This document shows, piece by piece, positions 26,558 to 36,532 of a stretch of DNA of 64,000 bases (the first letter of the stretch is position 1; each line of letters opens with the position of its first letter). The notes beneath the pieces are model-generated. The model was not told the DNA's origin, made no database searches, and saw only the letters and a list, made by a program, of their open reading frames with translations. The stretch is from NCBI RefSeq assembly GCF_000243335.1, contig NZ_JH597773.1:2225550-2289549 (forward strand). The letters are read 5' to 3'. The DNA is from Leptonema illini DSM 21528. Lineage in GTDB: Bacteria; Spirochaetota; Leptospiria; Leptospirales; Leptonemataceae. The translations under genes and the position numbers were made by a program.

Positions 26558-27913
26558 TCAGATCTTTCGCACAGCGGCCAGGTTTTTCTGAAGCTCCGCG
26601 TCGCTCATTTCACCGTCGCCCAGCTTACCCTGCAAAAAGGCGTCATACGCCGACATATCAAGATGACCATGACCTGACAGATTGAAAACGATAACCTCGG
26701 ATTTTCCTTCTTCACGGCAGCGAAGCGCCTCACGCATAGCTCCATGAACGGCATGGGTAGATTCCGGCGCCGGAATAATGCCCTGCACCTTAGCGAAAAG
26801 TGCCGCCGAAGCAAAGCAATCGTTCTGTTTCAGAGCGACCGCCTCGATCAGATTCTGATTGAGAGCGTGGCTGATAATGGGCGCGGCTCCATGATATCGC
26901 AATCCGCCGGCGTGGATGGGGCTCGGAATAAAATCATGGCCCAGCGTATGCATGGGCATAAGCGGAGTCATTCCGATCGCATCACCGAAATCATAGGCAA
27001 AGACGCCCCTGGTTAACGTAGGGCATGCGGCGGGCTCGACGGCGACGATGCGCATCGACTCGCCCTTGATCTTACGATTCACAAACGGCAGAACAAAACC
27101 GCCGAAATTCGAGCCCCCTCCGAAAGATGCAAGCAGCACGTCGGGCTTCTCGCCGGCCAGGGCCAGCTGCTTCTCGGTTTCCAGACCGATGATGGTTTGA
27201 TGCAGAACTACGAAGTTCAGAACGGAACCGAGCGAGTATTTCGTATGCTCGTCTTTTACAGCCATCTCAACCGCTTCAGAGATGGCGATGCCGAGCGAGC
27301 CAGGAGAATCGGGCGTTTCGGATAGGATCTTGCGGCCGGCGTCGGTTTCGGTCGATGGAGAAGCGACGACACGCGCCCCGAAAAGCTCCATCATATTCTT
27401 GCGATAGGGCTTCTGATTATAGGATACCTTTACCATGTAGATAAGGCATTCGAGACCGAAGTGGTTGCAGGCAAAGGCAAGGGAGCTACCCCACTGGCCG
27501 GCTCCCGTTTCGGTCGTGATACGGCGCACGCCTTCTTTCTTATTATAGTATGCCTGTGCTACGGCCGAATTCGGCTTATGCGAACCTGTCGGCGATACGC
27601 CTTCGTATTTAAAGTAGATTCGCGCCGGTGTATCAAGGGCCTTCTCAAGAGCTCGTGCTCGAATCAGAGGAGCCGGCCTCCAGAGCCGATAGATATCGAC
27701 GACCTCGCCCGGAATCGAGATCCATCGCTCCTGCGACATCTCCTGCTCGATGAGGGCCTGGGGAAAAAGAGGACCCATATCGGCCGCCGCAATGGGCTGC
27801 CCTGTACCCGGATGCAACGGAGGATGCATCGGATCGGTAAAATCAGCCTGTATGTTATACCAGGCATCAGGCATCTCAGATTCATCAAGATGATAGAACA
27901 GTCTTTCGCTCAT
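26558..27913 (-). CDS. trpB2: TrpB2-type tryptophan synthase beta chain-like protein
   Basis: This PLP enzyme condenses indole with serine to form tryptophan, or acts on an O-phosphoserine-like substrate; TrpB2 enzymes often work without TrpA. The protein has 451 residues, longer than classical TrpB (about 400), as expected for TrpB2. The PLP-lysine motif is [14 protein letters not shown] (Lys at about residue 116), followed by [15 protein letters not shown]. The glycine-rich phosphate loop is [12 protein letters not shown]. It stands alone, with plsX upstream, and no trpA is near. Confidence 0.88.
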   Translation of the reverse strand: MSERLFYHLDESEMPDAWYNIQADFTDPMHPPLHPGTGQPIAAADMGPLFPQALIEQEMSQERWISIPGEVVDIYRLWRPAPLIRARALEKALDTPARIYFKYEGVSPTGSHKPNSAVAQAYYNKKEGVRRITTETGAGQWGSSLAFACNHFGLECLIYMVKVSYNQKPYRKNMMELFGARVVASPSTETDAGRKILSETPDSPGSLGIAISEAVEMAVKDEHTKYSLGSVLNFVVLHQTIIGLETEKQLALAGEKPDVLLASFGGGSNFGGFVLPFVNRKIKGESMRIVAVEPAACPTLTRGVFAYDFGDAIGMTPLMPMHTLGHDFIPSPIHAGGLRYHGAAPIISHALNQNLIEAVALKQNDCFASAALFAKVQGIIPAPESTHAVHGAMREALRCREEGKSEVIVFNLSGHGHLDMSAYDAFLQGKLGDGEMSDAELQKNLAAVRKI

Positions 27914-27982
27914 TGTTACTCCCGCCGAAGGCCTATAAGGCCATTCCTTTTTTTAAGCGCATCTGCGCCGCATGCTCGATTC

Positions 27983-29014
27983 TCAGGAACCGGTCTCTGC
28001 TGTATACTGGATTTCAGATATGCGCTTCTCGATTTTATGATTGATGTCTTTTTCAGCGAAATCCCAGCAGATACGAATGGCGTTTTTAAAGGCCCTCGCA
28101 TTAGAGCTTCCGTGACCGATCACACAGGCGCCGTTCACGCCGAGCAACGGAGCGCCTCCGTATTCGGTATAATCCATGCGGCGTCGGATCTCGGTCAGGA
28201 CGGGCTTCAATAGAAAGGCGCCCGTTTTAGCCAGGCTTGATTCTTCAATACCTTTGATGAGGATGCGAAAGATCGTTGCGGCCAACCCCTCCGTCGCTTT
28301 AAGGACGACGTTACCGACAAAGCCGTCACAGACGACGACATCAACCTGCCTTGGCGTGCCGCCGTACAGATCCCGCCCTTCGATATTGCCCAGAAAATTC
28401 AGATCGAGCTTTTCAAGATCACGGCAGGCCTGCACCGAGACGACGTTGCCTTTCTTGTCTTCTTCTCCGTTCGATAGAACGGCCACAAGCGGCTTCGGCA
28501 CACCGAGAATCTCGCGCGCATACAGCTCGCCCATGATGGCAAATTCCACAAGCCATCGCGCCTTCACGTCGACGTTTGCTCCGGAATCGACAAGAACGGT
28601 CGTGCCGCCATCTTCACGCGGAATGGGCGATGCGATCGCCGGACGGCTTACTCCACGAATCCGCCCCATCTTGAAAAGGGCGGCAGCCATCGTTGCCCCG
28701 GTATTGCCCGGTGAGAAGAAGCCGATAGCCTCTTTGCGTCGTACAAGATCGGCACATACGACGACGGAGGCATCGGGTCGATCTTTTACGGCGCGCGAAG
28801 GGGATTCGTCCATTCCGATCACACCGCGGGCCGGTTCGATGAGAATCATGTCACGATCAAAAGAATAGCCTGCAAGTTGCCGTTCGAGGATTTCAGGGTC
28901 GCCCACAAGAATAACCCGGGCATTGTACTCATGCACGGCCTGCACGGCTCCGTCGACGGCCGGGGCGGGGCCGTGATCGCCGCTCATCGTATCCACTGCA
29001 ACATACACATCCAC
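27983..29014 (-). CDS. plsX: Phosphate acyltransferase PlsX
   Basis: PlsX converts acyl-ACP to acyl-phosphate, the first step of phospholipid synthesis with PlsY. It has 343 residues, near family length. The N-terminal VAVDTMSGDHGPAPAVDGA, GNTGATMAAALFKMGRIRGV and the C-terminal NVVLKATEG segments are characteristic. rpmF, fapR and fabH, common neighbours elsewhere, are absent; murB lies upstream and TrpB2 downstream. Confidence 0.95.
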   Translation of the reverse strand: MDVYVAVDTMSGDHGPAPAVDGAVQAVHEYNARVILVGDPEILERQLAGYSFDRDMILIEPARGVIGMDESPSRAVKDRPDASVVVCADLVRRKEAIGFFSPGNTGATMAAALFKMGRIRGVSRPAIASPIPREDGGTTVLVDSGANVDVKARWLVEFAIMGELYAREILGVPKPLVAVLSNGEEDKKGNVVSVQACRDLEKLDLNFLGNIEGRDLYGGTPRQVDVVVCDGFVGNVVLKATEGLAATIFRILIKGIEESSLAKTGAFLLKPVLTEIRRRMDYTEYGGAPLLGVNGACVIGHGSSNARAFKNAIRICWDFAEKDINHKIEKRISEIQYTAETGS

Positions 29015-29083
29015 AGCAAATCAAGCAGTGGCGATATGTCAACACGGATCAAGCGAGGACCTTGACCACAAGCGTTCAGGGCC

Positions 29084-30145
29084 TTAGCAGCGGGCAAGGA
29101 CGGGCTCGCGCTCCAGCTCGACACCAAACCGTTCTTTTACAGAGTCGACGATCCTATCGGCAAGGGCAAGAAGAGCCTCTGTAGTGCCGCCTCTGTTCAC
29201 AAGGGCCAGGGCGTGGGCCTTCGAGATGCCCACGCCGTTCTCGGTATAACCTCGCACAAAACCGGAGTTTTCCACGAGCCAGGCGGCAGATAGCTTCACC
29301 GTCTCTCCCGATGGATATGCAGGAAGCGACAGCCCGAGACGTGCCGCCCTGTTGCGACATTCTTCAAACTGATCCTCGCTGAGAACGGGATTCGTAAAAA
29401 ACGATCCCGCCGATTTCGAATCGGGGTCAGAGGAATCGACAACCATCGACTTACGTCGGCGAATGGAAAACACACTCGTTCGAAGTAACTGTAGCTCCTC
29501 CTGCCGGTTCGGTCCCCTTCCCTTTTCGTTTGCGAAGGAATCGACGGCCTTTGCAAACGCCTCTTTCAGCTCGGGATAGGAAGGCTCTGGATCTGCTTCG
29601 TATAAACGAAATCTCACCTCGGTAATAATGAGCGGATAACCTCTCTTAAAAGAGCTGTTACGATAAGCAAAGCCGCAATCCGATTTTTCGACAGTCCGTA
29701 TCTCACCCGTCTCAGCATGAACGCCCGTGACGCTAACAATCGTCGACGCAACTTCCTGTCCGTAGGCTCCGACGTTCTGCACGGGCGTCGCACCGGCCAA
29801 TCCGGGAATGCCCGACAGGCTTTCGATGCCCGACAGGCCCGATTCGATCGATCGGGCAACGACGTCATCCCAGACTTCGCCGGCAGCGACAGTCATGTCG
29901 CAACCGGATCGCTCAAGGCCTTTCATTTGAAGATGAATTACAGTGCCGTCGAAGCCGGCGTCGCGAAAGATGGTGTTGCTGCCTCCGCCTAAAACGTAAA
30001 GTGGATGCGCCTTTGCATGAGTCCATGCAAGGGCCTCGCGCAGATCGTCAGTGGAGTAAACAGGAATAAAGAAACGGGCTCGGCCTCCCAGGCCGAGCGT
30101 CGTCAGCGGAGCGAGCGGAACGTCGCGCCGAATATCAATGCCCAC
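29084..30145 (-). CDS. murB: UDP-N-acetylenolpyruvoylglucosamine reductase MurB
   Basis: MurB reduces the enolpyruvyl group of UDP-GlcNAc-enolpyruvate to make UDP-MurNAc for peptidoglycan. The 353-residue FAD enzyme shows LGGGSNTIFRDAGFDGTVI, the flavin/substrate loop PGLAGATPVQNVGAYGQEV, FAYRNSSFKRGYPLI, the catalytic-Ser motif KSAGSFFTNPVL and a C-terminal Glu-containing motif EN.GVGISKAHALALVN. It overlaps mazG by 11 bases on the same strand. Confidence 0.95.
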   Translation of the reverse strand: MGIDIRRDVPLAPLTTLGLGGRARFFIPVYSTDDLREALAWTHAKAHPLYVLGGGSNTIFRDAGFDGTVIHLQMKGLERSGCDMTVAAGEVWDDVVARSIESGLSGIESLSGIPGLAGATPVQNVGAYGQEVASTIVSVTGVHAETGEIRTVEKSDCGFAYRNSSFKRGYPLIITEVRFRLYEADPEPSYPELKEAFAKAVDSFANEKGRGPNRQEELQLLRTSVFSIRRRKSMVVDSSDPDSKSAGSFFTNPVLSEDQFEECRNRAARLGLSLPAYPSGETVKLSAAWLVENSGFVRGYTENGVGISKAHALALVNRGGTTEALLALADRIVDSVKERFGVELEREPVLARC

Positions 30146-31013
30146 GATCCGACTTCACCTTCTGATAGAGTCGTTCGAGAGCGCCCAGGCGCTCCGCTTC
30201 GTTCTCGATACCAAATGGGTTAACCTCTTCGGTGGATGCGGCCTCTTCCAGACGCCGGAATCGCTCGATGAATTTCTCGGTCGATCGGTGAAGCGATCGC
30301 TCTGAGGAAACGGCAAGATGACGGCCGAGATTCACAACGGAGAAAAGCAGATCGCCGAGTTCGTCTTCAATACGGTCCCGGCGCATGTCGCTTAACGGGG
30401 AATCGGTCGCCTCATAAGTAGCGCCAAGCTCGGCCTCAAGCTCGTCGATCTCAGAGCGCAATACGGAAAATATCGATGCAAGGTCGCCTCGCTTCCAGTC
30501 GAAGCCCTTCCGCGAAGCTTTGCTCTGAATCTTATCGGCACGGATCAACGCAGGCAGATGCCCGGTCTTCTCGCCGAAGCGCGGCTCTTCGCCTCTGGCG
30601 CGCTGCTCGCGTTCTTTGAGCTTCTCCCAGTTTTTCAGTATCTCTTTCTGATCAGATGTTTGTAGATCGCCGAATACATGCGGATGGCGAAAGACAAGCT
30701 TATCAGAGACGGCCTCATAGACTTCGGCGGCCCGGAAAAGCCCCTTCTCTTCGGCCAGTCTACAATAGAAGAGGACGAGGAAGGCAAGATCGCCCAGCTC
30801 TTCTTTTAGATTCTCAGGATCGCCCGACTCGACGGCAGCGACGACCTCGCTGGCCTCTTCAAGCAGGCCTTCTTTCATGGAGTGGAAATCCTGGGCGCGA
30901 TCCCACTCACAGCCATCCGGTTCGCGCAGGATGGCCGTAATCTCTTTCAGACGATGGAATGGATCGGCTGCGTTTTGCAACCGGAGGGCCTTTTCAGAGC
31001 CCGGAGCGGTCAT
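30135..31013 (-). CDS. mazG: Nucleoside triphosphate pyrophosphohydrolase MazG
   Basis: MazG hydrolyses NTPs and dNTPs to monophosphates, a house-cleaning and stress function. It has 292 residues, slightly longer than E. coli MazG. Two MazG domains are visible: residues 20-110 (CEWDRAQDFHSMKEGLLEEASEV, EELGDLAFLVLFYCR) and about 165-260 (RKGFDWKRGD, IEDELGDLLFSVVNLGRHL). Its ATG overlaps the TGA of a small upstream gene by four bases. Confidence 0.93.
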   Translation of the reverse strand: MTAPGSEKALRLQNAADPFHRLKEITAILREPDGCEWDRAQDFHSMKEGLLEEASEVVAAVESGDPENLKEELGDLAFLVLFYCRLAEEKGLFRAAEVYEAVSDKLVFRHPHVFGDLQTSDQKEILKNWEKLKEREQRARGEEPRFGEKTGHLPALIRADKIQSKASRKGFDWKRGDLASIFSVLRSEIDELEAELGATYEATDSPLSDMRRDRIEDELGDLLFSVVNLGRHLAVSSERSLHRSTEKFIERFRRLEEAASTEEVNPFGIENEAERLGALERLYQKVKSDRGH

Positions 31014-31177
31014 TTTCCGCCTTTCAGCTCTTTCAGCATCTCCTGACGGCGAGAGAAACGCTCACCGGCATTGAGAGACAGCCACTGTTTTTTCAGGTCG
31101 TCGACCTTAGTTCCCTTTTTCAGAGCATAGCGATTCAGCAGTTTTGCCGTCTTTCCGTTCATCCCGCCAGATTTCAT
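31010..31177 (-). CDS. Small basic protein (about 50-55 residues) coupled to mazG
   Basis: A 55-codon frame (ATG at 31177, or ATG at 31162 giving 50 residues) ends with TGA overlapping the mazG ATG by four bases, the same coupling used throughout this window. The product is Lys/Arg-rich and helical, for example NGKTAKLLNRYALKKGTKVDDL and QEMLKELKGGK. No family is recognised. The amino-acid pattern and exact overlap argue for a real small gene; a ribosome binding site is weak (GGCGGG before the second ATG). Confidence 0.55.
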   Translation of the reverse strand: MKSGGMNGKTAKLLNRYALKKGTKVDDLKKQWLSLNAGERFSRRQEMLKELKGGK

Positions 31178-31189
31178 AAAAAGGCCGCG

Positions 31190-31360
31190 CTGTCAAGTTC
31201 CAACCGCACCCACCTTCGGCCGTGCGGGTGGTGCTCTGTTGTCTGGTTGAGCACCAGGCCCGGCACGCTCCGCTCTCAGGTGGGTGCGGTTGGAACGGTA
31301 TTAGTTGGAAGCGAGAATTGAATGGCCCCAGGCCTGGTTCGAGCCGGTGCGGGTGGAACG
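31190..31360. repeat. Large palindromic element with nested inverted repeats
   Basis: The 327-base gap 31178-31504 has no convincing gene but holds a perfect 19-base inverted repeat. GTTCCAACCGCACCCACCT (31197-31215) matches its reverse complement at 31278-31296. Inside lies TGGTGCTC (31229-31236) / GAGCACCA (31249-31256). A partial further copy, GGTGCGGGTGGAAC, lies at 31346-31359. The whole could form a long hairpin of about 100 bases. It may be a MITE or REP-like element, or an RNA or regulatory structure; which is unknown. Confidence 0.75.
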
Positions 31361-31504
31361 GAACTCCTAGCATGGAGCGATGCAGCCGGAGCTGGCAATG
31401 GTGTATGCAATTAATGTTAGAAAAAAGGCCGGTGACAGGCAATCGGCGGAAAAAATCTACCGGGATTTTTCGAATGGGTCCATCTGATAGTTCACGGGGA
31501 CCGT

Positions 31505-32785
31505 ATGTTGATTCAATCCGAAAAACCTGCCGCTTCAAGAGAGCCTGTATCTCTTCAGCGGAGTCAGAGCAAGCCGAGGCTTTTTATTATCGGCGGGGAT
31601 GCGGCAAGTCGCTCTCTAACCGAGCGGTTGGGCAGAGAAACCGGATTTCATTGCTTTCAAGCCGCCGACGGCCAGCAGGCCCTGCATCTCATAAACCGAC
31701 ATGGAACGGCTGATTGTTATGTTCTGGATTCAAGTCTTCCCGACATCGGCCACGATCTCATCAAGCAGATCCAGGAGGCCGACACGCATCCCGTCATCAT
31801 CATTCAGACTGCCGAATCGCACCCGGAGGAAATCGTTGCGACGATGAAGCTTAACGTCTTCGATTACCTTATCAAACCGCTCAATCCCGATCAACTGAAA
31901 ACCACGCTCATTAGCGGCTGGCAACATAGAAGCGATTTGCTTGCTCGCAAACGACTCGAACAGCAATCCTCGACGAAGCTGCGAACGCACTTACAATGGT
32001 TAACCTACAAAGAACAGAACAAGGCGGAACATGCCCATTCCTATGAAAGAAATCTGATCCATAATCTGATGACTTCGATGAATCAGGGGGCGGGATTCGG
32101 CAGCATTCTGACGATGATCGATTTACTGCGCCTGAAATCACGCAAATCCGATGAAAACCAGTTTATCGTCCCGGCCGACCTTCTCAGCCGGCTTTTCCAG
32201 ATGAGCGACGTGTCGAGAAACCTTCTTAATGGACTCGAATCCATCATTGAAGTCATAGAGCGTCAGTTCAATCTGATGCCGACACAGCTACTGGCCGTGC
32301 AAGAGCATTTTAATCACCTGTATAGAGGGCTTTCAGAGAAGATAACGATCAGGCAGGAGGTGAAGTTCCATAGCAATCCCGAATCGGTCTCTCTGGAGGT
32401 GGATCTAAACAGCGTGGGACTCGCCCTTGAGGAAATGTTGATCAACGCGTTAAAATATACTCCCGATAGCGGGCGAATCGATTGCTACACCCATCAGGCA
32501 AACGGTTATGCCGTTCTATCAGTCATGAATCATGTCGCCGAAGCCGGCAGAATTCCGCGAGACTTTGAGCGCCTTGTCATCGAGCCCTTCATCAGGCTGC
32601 ATCCGCCCGTTGAAGGCATGGAACAGGTAGAACGCTTCGGCCTTGGGCTCGGGCTTTCCGTCGTTAACCATATAGCGAACAAGCATGGCGGGATGTTTTT
32701 GATTCAGGAAGTACGCGATCATATGGACGGCGCCTCGCGCCAGAGAATCCTTGCCGAACTCTTTCTGCCGCTTGCGGATAAATAA
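31505..32785 (+). CDS. Receiver-histidine kinase hybrid
   Basis: The protein has 426 residues. An N-terminal receiver (about 24-145) has phospho-Asp in VLDSSLPD and Lys in LIKPLNPDQL, and it is followed by a helical linker (150-290). A GHKL ATPase domain follows (N-box EEMLINALKYTPDSG at about 310-325, G-box FGLGLGLSVVNHI at about 380-395). No typical H-box is obvious; His184 in NLIHNLMTSM is the best candidate. There are no membrane segments, so it is a soluble signalling protein, probably fed by another kinase through its receiver. It is isolated from other two-component genes. Confidence 0.8.
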   Translation: MLIQSEKPAASREPVSLQRSQSKPRLFIIGGDAASRSLTERLGRETGFHCFQAADGQQALHLINRHGTADCYVLDSSLPDIGHDLIKQIQEADTHPVIIIQTAESHPEEIVATMKLNVFDYLIKPLNPDQLKTTLISGWQHRSDLLARKRLEQQSSTKLRTHLQWLTYKEQNKAEHAHSYERNLIHNLMTSMNQGAGFGSILTMIDLLRLKSRKSDENQFIVPADLLSRLFQMSDVSRNLLNGLESIIEVIERQFNLMPTQLLAVQEHFNHLYRGLSEKITIRQEVKFHSNPESVSLEVDLNSVGLALEEMLINALKYTPDSGRIDCYTHQANGYAVLSVMNHVAEAGRIPRDFERLVIEPFIRLHPPVEGMEQVERFGLGLGLSVVNHIANKHGGMFLIQEVRDHMDGASRQRILAELFLPLADK

Positions 32786-32855
32786 TTCAAACCCGCTCCC
32801 GGCGACTCTAAGGCCGCATCGCTTAAACCTGAAATTCCGGATCGCGGGCGGGCTC

Positions 32856-34475
32856 TCAACTCAGGAACTTGAATTCGTCGTCTGGCGTGCGTACGATCGA
32901 CGTATTCTGACGCGAAGGCGTCCGGTTTTCGGGATAGTCGGTCGTGAAGTGAAGACCGCGGCTTTCATGGCGATGACGCGCCGAAAGAATGATCAGCTTT
33001 GCCACGACGGCAAGATTGCGCAGTTCAAGGATTTTGTTCTGAATGACCGTTCTACGATAGAAATCCATAATCTCATCACAGAGCAGATTCATGCGTCTCA
33101 GGGCGCGATCTAGACGCAGATTGGAGCGCACGATGCCGACATAGTTCCACATAATATGCCGGATCTCGCCGTAGTTATGCTGAACCAGAATCCACTCTTC
33201 AGGGTTATCCAGGCCCTCTTTATTCCAGGGTCGGATCTTTTCTCTGTCGTCGCGAATCGGATTCGCCTTCAGATCGGCGGCGATGCGACTGCCGAATACA
33301 AGGCCTTCAAGCAGACTGTTTGAGGCCAGACGGTTCCCGCCGTGCACACCGGTCGAGGCGACCTCGCCCGCGGCGTACAGGCCCTTCAGGCGGGTGCGGC
33401 CGAAAAGATCGGTTTCAATGCCTCCGCACATATAATGAGCGGCCGGTACGACGGGAATGGGCTGCTTTGAGATATCGATGCCGCGACTGAGACATGTAGC
33501 ATAGATGTTCGGGAATTTATGCATCAGCTCTTCGGCCGGATGATCGCTGACATCAAGCCATACGTGAGGCGAGCCGCTTTTCTTCATCTCGGCGTCGATC
33601 GCTCTTGCGACGATGTCTCGGGGGGCGAGCTCTTTGCGTTCGTCGTATTCATGCATGAATGGACGCATCTCATAGCTGAGAAGCCTGCCGCCGAAACCGC
33701 GCATCGCCTCGGTGATCAGGAAAGAACGCCGTCCGGGATCATAGAGACAGGTCGGATGAAACTGATAGAACTCCATGTTAGAAACGACGGCGCCGGCCTT
33801 GTAGCCGAGAGCGACACCGTCTCCCGTAGCCACCTCGGGATTCGTGTTGTGCAAATAGACGTGCCCTGCTCCGCCGGTAGCCAGAATGGTCGCCCTGGCC
33901 CTGATTACGAAGATCTCCCATGTTTTGCGGTTATACACGTAGGCGCCGAAGCAGGCCGGCTCTTCTGCGCCCGGATTACCGCCTTCAAGATGATAACGCG
34001 TGATCAGTTCCACGGCGGAGTGGTGTTCGAGGATCTTCACGTTCTTGCTGCGCACGGCGTCGGCGAGAACCAGCTCAACCTCTTTCCCTGTAAGATCGCC
34101 GGAATGAACGATGCGATTATGCGAATGACCGCCTTCGCGGTGCAGATCCAGCTCTCCGCCGGGCCCTGTTTCAAAACGAGCGCCCAGCTCGATGAGTCGG
34201 CGAATATGATCGGGCCCCTCCGTAACAAGCACCCTGACCGCTTCGGGGTCGCAGAGCCCGGCCCCGGCATCAAGCGTATCGCGAATATGACTCTCAAACG
34301 AATCGGTGGCGGCCAGCACAGAAGCGATGCCGCCCTGCGCATAGGCCGTATTCGATTCGACGAGATCGGCCTTCGTTACGAGAACGACCGATCCAAGGTC
34401 GGCAAGCTGATAGGCCGTATACAGCCCCGTTACGCCGCTTCCGAGGATCAGGAAATCGCAACTCAGCTCAGCCAT
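32856..34475 (-). CDS. nadB: L-aspartate oxidase NadB
   Basis: NadB oxidises L-aspartate to iminoaspartate, the first step of de novo NAD synthesis, using FAD. It has 539 residues, the family length. The N-terminal FAD dinucleotide motif LGSGVTGLYTAYQLA, the AYAQGGIASVLA segment and the HREGGHSHNRIVH motif are characteristic, with MCGGIETDLFGRTRLKGLYA further on. nadA and nadC are not in the window. It starts 5 bases after the S41 protease gene. Confidence 0.96.
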   Translation of the reverse strand: MAELSCDFLILGSGVTGLYTAYQLADLGSVVLVTKADLVESNTAYAQGGIASVLAATDSFESHIRDTLDAGAGLCDPEAVRVLVTEGPDHIRRLIELGARFETGPGGELDLHREGGHSHNRIVHSGDLTGKEVELVLADAVRSKNVKILEHHSAVELITRYHLEGGNPGAEEPACFGAYVYNRKTWEIFVIRARATILATGGAGHVYLHNTNPEVATGDGVALGYKAGAVVSNMEFYQFHPTCLYDPGRRSFLITEAMRGFGGRLLSYEMRPFMHEYDERKELAPRDIVARAIDAEMKKSGSPHVWLDVSDHPAEELMHKFPNIYATCLSRGIDISKQPIPVVPAAHYMCGGIETDLFGRTRLKGLYAAGEVASTGVHGGNRLASNSLLEGLVFGSRIAADLKANPIRDDREKIRPWNKEGLDNPEEWILVQHNYGEIRHIMWNYVGIVRSNLRLDRALRRMNLLCDEIMDFYRRTVIQNKILELRNLAVVAKLIILSARHRHESRGLHFTTDYPENRTPSRQNTSIVRTPDDEFKFLS

Positions 34476-34480
34476 CGTGT

Positions 34481-36334
34481 TCAGGGAGCGGCGCCGCTTT
34501 TCATCGCCTTCAGATACGGCAGAGCCCGGATCAACATAGCATCAGGTTTCACCGCATCTTTTTCATGCCCTTTGAGAAAGTTCTCGGCGGCCTGTGATTC
34601 GGCTGCGGCAAGCTGCTTCAAACGTTCAATCCAGGCCCGACGCGCCGGATCTTCTTTTTTCTGCTGGAGCTCGGGCAGGTGCTTCCACATATCCTCTTCG
34701 CGAAAACGCACGGGATAGGAGCCGTCAACCTCGTCTGAAACCTTGATATCGGGCTCAACGCCAAAGACCTGGATCGTATAGTTATTGGGCGCATAATAAC
34801 GAGCCGTCGTCACCTTCACGATAACGGAGTCCACGGGGCGCAGGGATTGCACAGAGGCCTTGCCGAAGGATCGCTCTCCGAGAATCAGCGCGGCGTTATG
34901 ATCTTGTAGAGCTGAGGCTACGATCTCGCTGGCCGAAGCTGAGCCAGCATTAATGAGCACGATGATGGGCACGTCCTTGCTGTTCACAACGAGCCTTCTT
35001 TCACGGCTCTTACGACGGGCCTTCTCTTCTCTCGAACGAATCTCGACGACGACGGTGTTATCGGGCAGGAACAGCCCGCCCACGTTGATCGCCTCTTCGA
35101 GATCGCCGCCCGGATTCCCGCGCAGATCAAGGATGATACCATCCAGCCGTCCGTCGGCCTTTTCAAGCAGCTGGTAGTATTCATGCCTGATCAATTCAGA
35201 AGGTCGCTTTTTATCGAAAAGAAACGACGATATCTTGATGATACCGACTCGCATCGGCATAAAATCCTTATACGGTAGATCAAGCAGATAGTTCGACGAT
35301 ACGGCCTTCTGCTCGATCTTCGCACGCTTGATGCGAATGGATATTTGCTCGACCTCCGTCGTCCTTTCCACATCGAGAACGACGGCCGTATCTTTCTTTC
35401 CACGTATGCGTTTGACGACTTCAGAGAGATTCAGGTTTTCAATGCTCTTTCCATCAACCTTGCGAATGATATCGCCCGCTCGCAATCCGGCCTTTAACGC
35501 AGGCGATCCAGGAAGCGGAGTCTCGACGATCACATCGCTGGAGCCGCCTCCGCGAAGAAGGGCGCCGATACCCTCAAAAGACGAATCCTCGGATTCTTTG
35601 CGCATCTTATCCCACGACGTATTATCGATCACGGCGCTATGCGGGTCCATGTTCTGCAAGAATCCGTTTGCAGCGGCGAAATAAACGTAGTGCATGCCAA
35701 ACGGCGTATCGGCATAAGGATTTTCGCCCTCAAACGTAGAAGGCAGCTCTTTGTAGCTGTCAAGGTTCGCCTCTATCCACGTCATAACGCGAAGGAAGTC
35801 ATCGCGAGAGAACTTCACGGAATCCCATGCCGTTTCCAGTTCCTTCTGTTCTTTTTTCAGCTGATCGCGAAACTTTTCGGCCTCGGCGTTTTTCTGCGCC
35901 TGCGTCATCGTCTTGCGACGGGCCTTTTCGCGGGCCTCTATGGCCTTGCGGCGTTTTTCAAGCTCTTTATAGTCGGGCACGATGATAACAAAGGCATCGT
36001 CGGCGCTGATCTTTATCTTCTTTCCTGGAATCTGACGTTCGGGAGCGACAATCTCGGGCATACGCGAATAGAACGACTCGGGCATCATGAGAAGGCCTGC
36101 CGGCAGGGTCTTGAAGGCCTCTTCGGCGGCCCCGATGTAGCAGCGCCGGGCTACGACCATCTCGGGATCGAGATAGTTGGAAAGGGCGTGCTCAACAACG
36201 CGATCAAAATTATCCTGCGAGAATCCCTGCGGAACCTCTTTACTCTGCGCCGGATCACATCCGCAGAAGCCGGCGTACAGCAGTAGAGCCATCGAGGCCA
36301 GGATTTTTGTGAATTTCGGTATTCCACGTTTCAT
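34481..36334 (-). CDS. Carboxyl-terminal processing protease (S41), probable lipoprotein
   Basis: The 617-residue exported serine protease cleaves C-termini of periplasmic proteins. The N-terminal signal ends in a Phe-Cys-Gly-Cys region (residues 23-26) that may be lipidated. A charged coiled region (120-170) precedes a PDZ domain (about 250-325: GSPALKAGLRAGDIIRKVDG) and the S41 core with the catalytic Ser in INAGSASASE (465-469) and Lys492 in RSFGKASVQ. It lies just upstream of nadB on the same strand. Confidence 0.92.
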   Translation of the reverse strand: MKRGIPKFTKILASMALLLYAGFCGCDPAQSKEVPQGFSQDNFDRVVEHALSNYLDPEMVVARRCYIGAAEEAFKTLPAGLLMMPESFYSRMPEIVAPERQIPGKKIKISADDAFVIIVPDYKELEKRRKAIEAREKARRKTMTQAQKNAEAEKFRDQLKKEQKELETAWDSVKFSRDDFLRVMTWIEANLDSYKELPSTFEGENPYADTPFGMHYVYFAAANGFLQNMDPHSAVIDNTSWDKMRKESEDSSFEGIGALLRGGGSSDVIVETPLPGSPALKAGLRAGDIIRKVDGKSIENLNLSEVVKRIRGKKDTAVVLDVERTTEVEQISIRIKRAKIEQKAVSSNYLLDLPYKDFMPMRVGIIKISSFLFDKKRPSELIRHEYYQLLEKADGRLDGIILDLRGNPGGDLEEAINVGGLFLPDNTVVVEIRSREEKARRKSRERRLVVNSKDVPIIVLINAGSASASEIVASALQDHNAALILGERSFGKASVQSLRPVDSVIVKVTTARYYAPNNYTIQVFGVEPDIKVSDEVDGSYPVRFREEDMWKHLPELQQKKEDPARRAWIERLKQLAAAESQAAENFLKGHEKDAVKPDAMLIRALPYLKAMKSGAAP

Positions 36335-36532
36335 ATCAGGGATTTCTCTTTAAATAGCAATTTGGACGAATGCGGCAATGATCCATCGGCACTTTGATTT
36401 TTCAATTGATTTTTATGACGGTTCGGATGCCGGCCAGGTTCCCTGATAATTCTGGCAGAATGGGCATGATTGTAAAGAAGTGTTCGGCTGCTCCCCTGAA
36501 TTACAGGCTCCTGCCAACCGAAAATAGAACAG

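Noticed and set aside
27929-27954. GGCCTATAAGGCC hairpin plus T7 on the plus strand
   Set aside because: It resembles a terminator, but no plus-strand gene ends there; on the minus strand it lies in the TrpB2 leader without a T tract.
31190-31360. Integron attC site
   Set aside because: The palindrome has the right size, but its end motifs do not match the GTTRRRY/RYYYAAC consensus and no integrase or cassette array is near.
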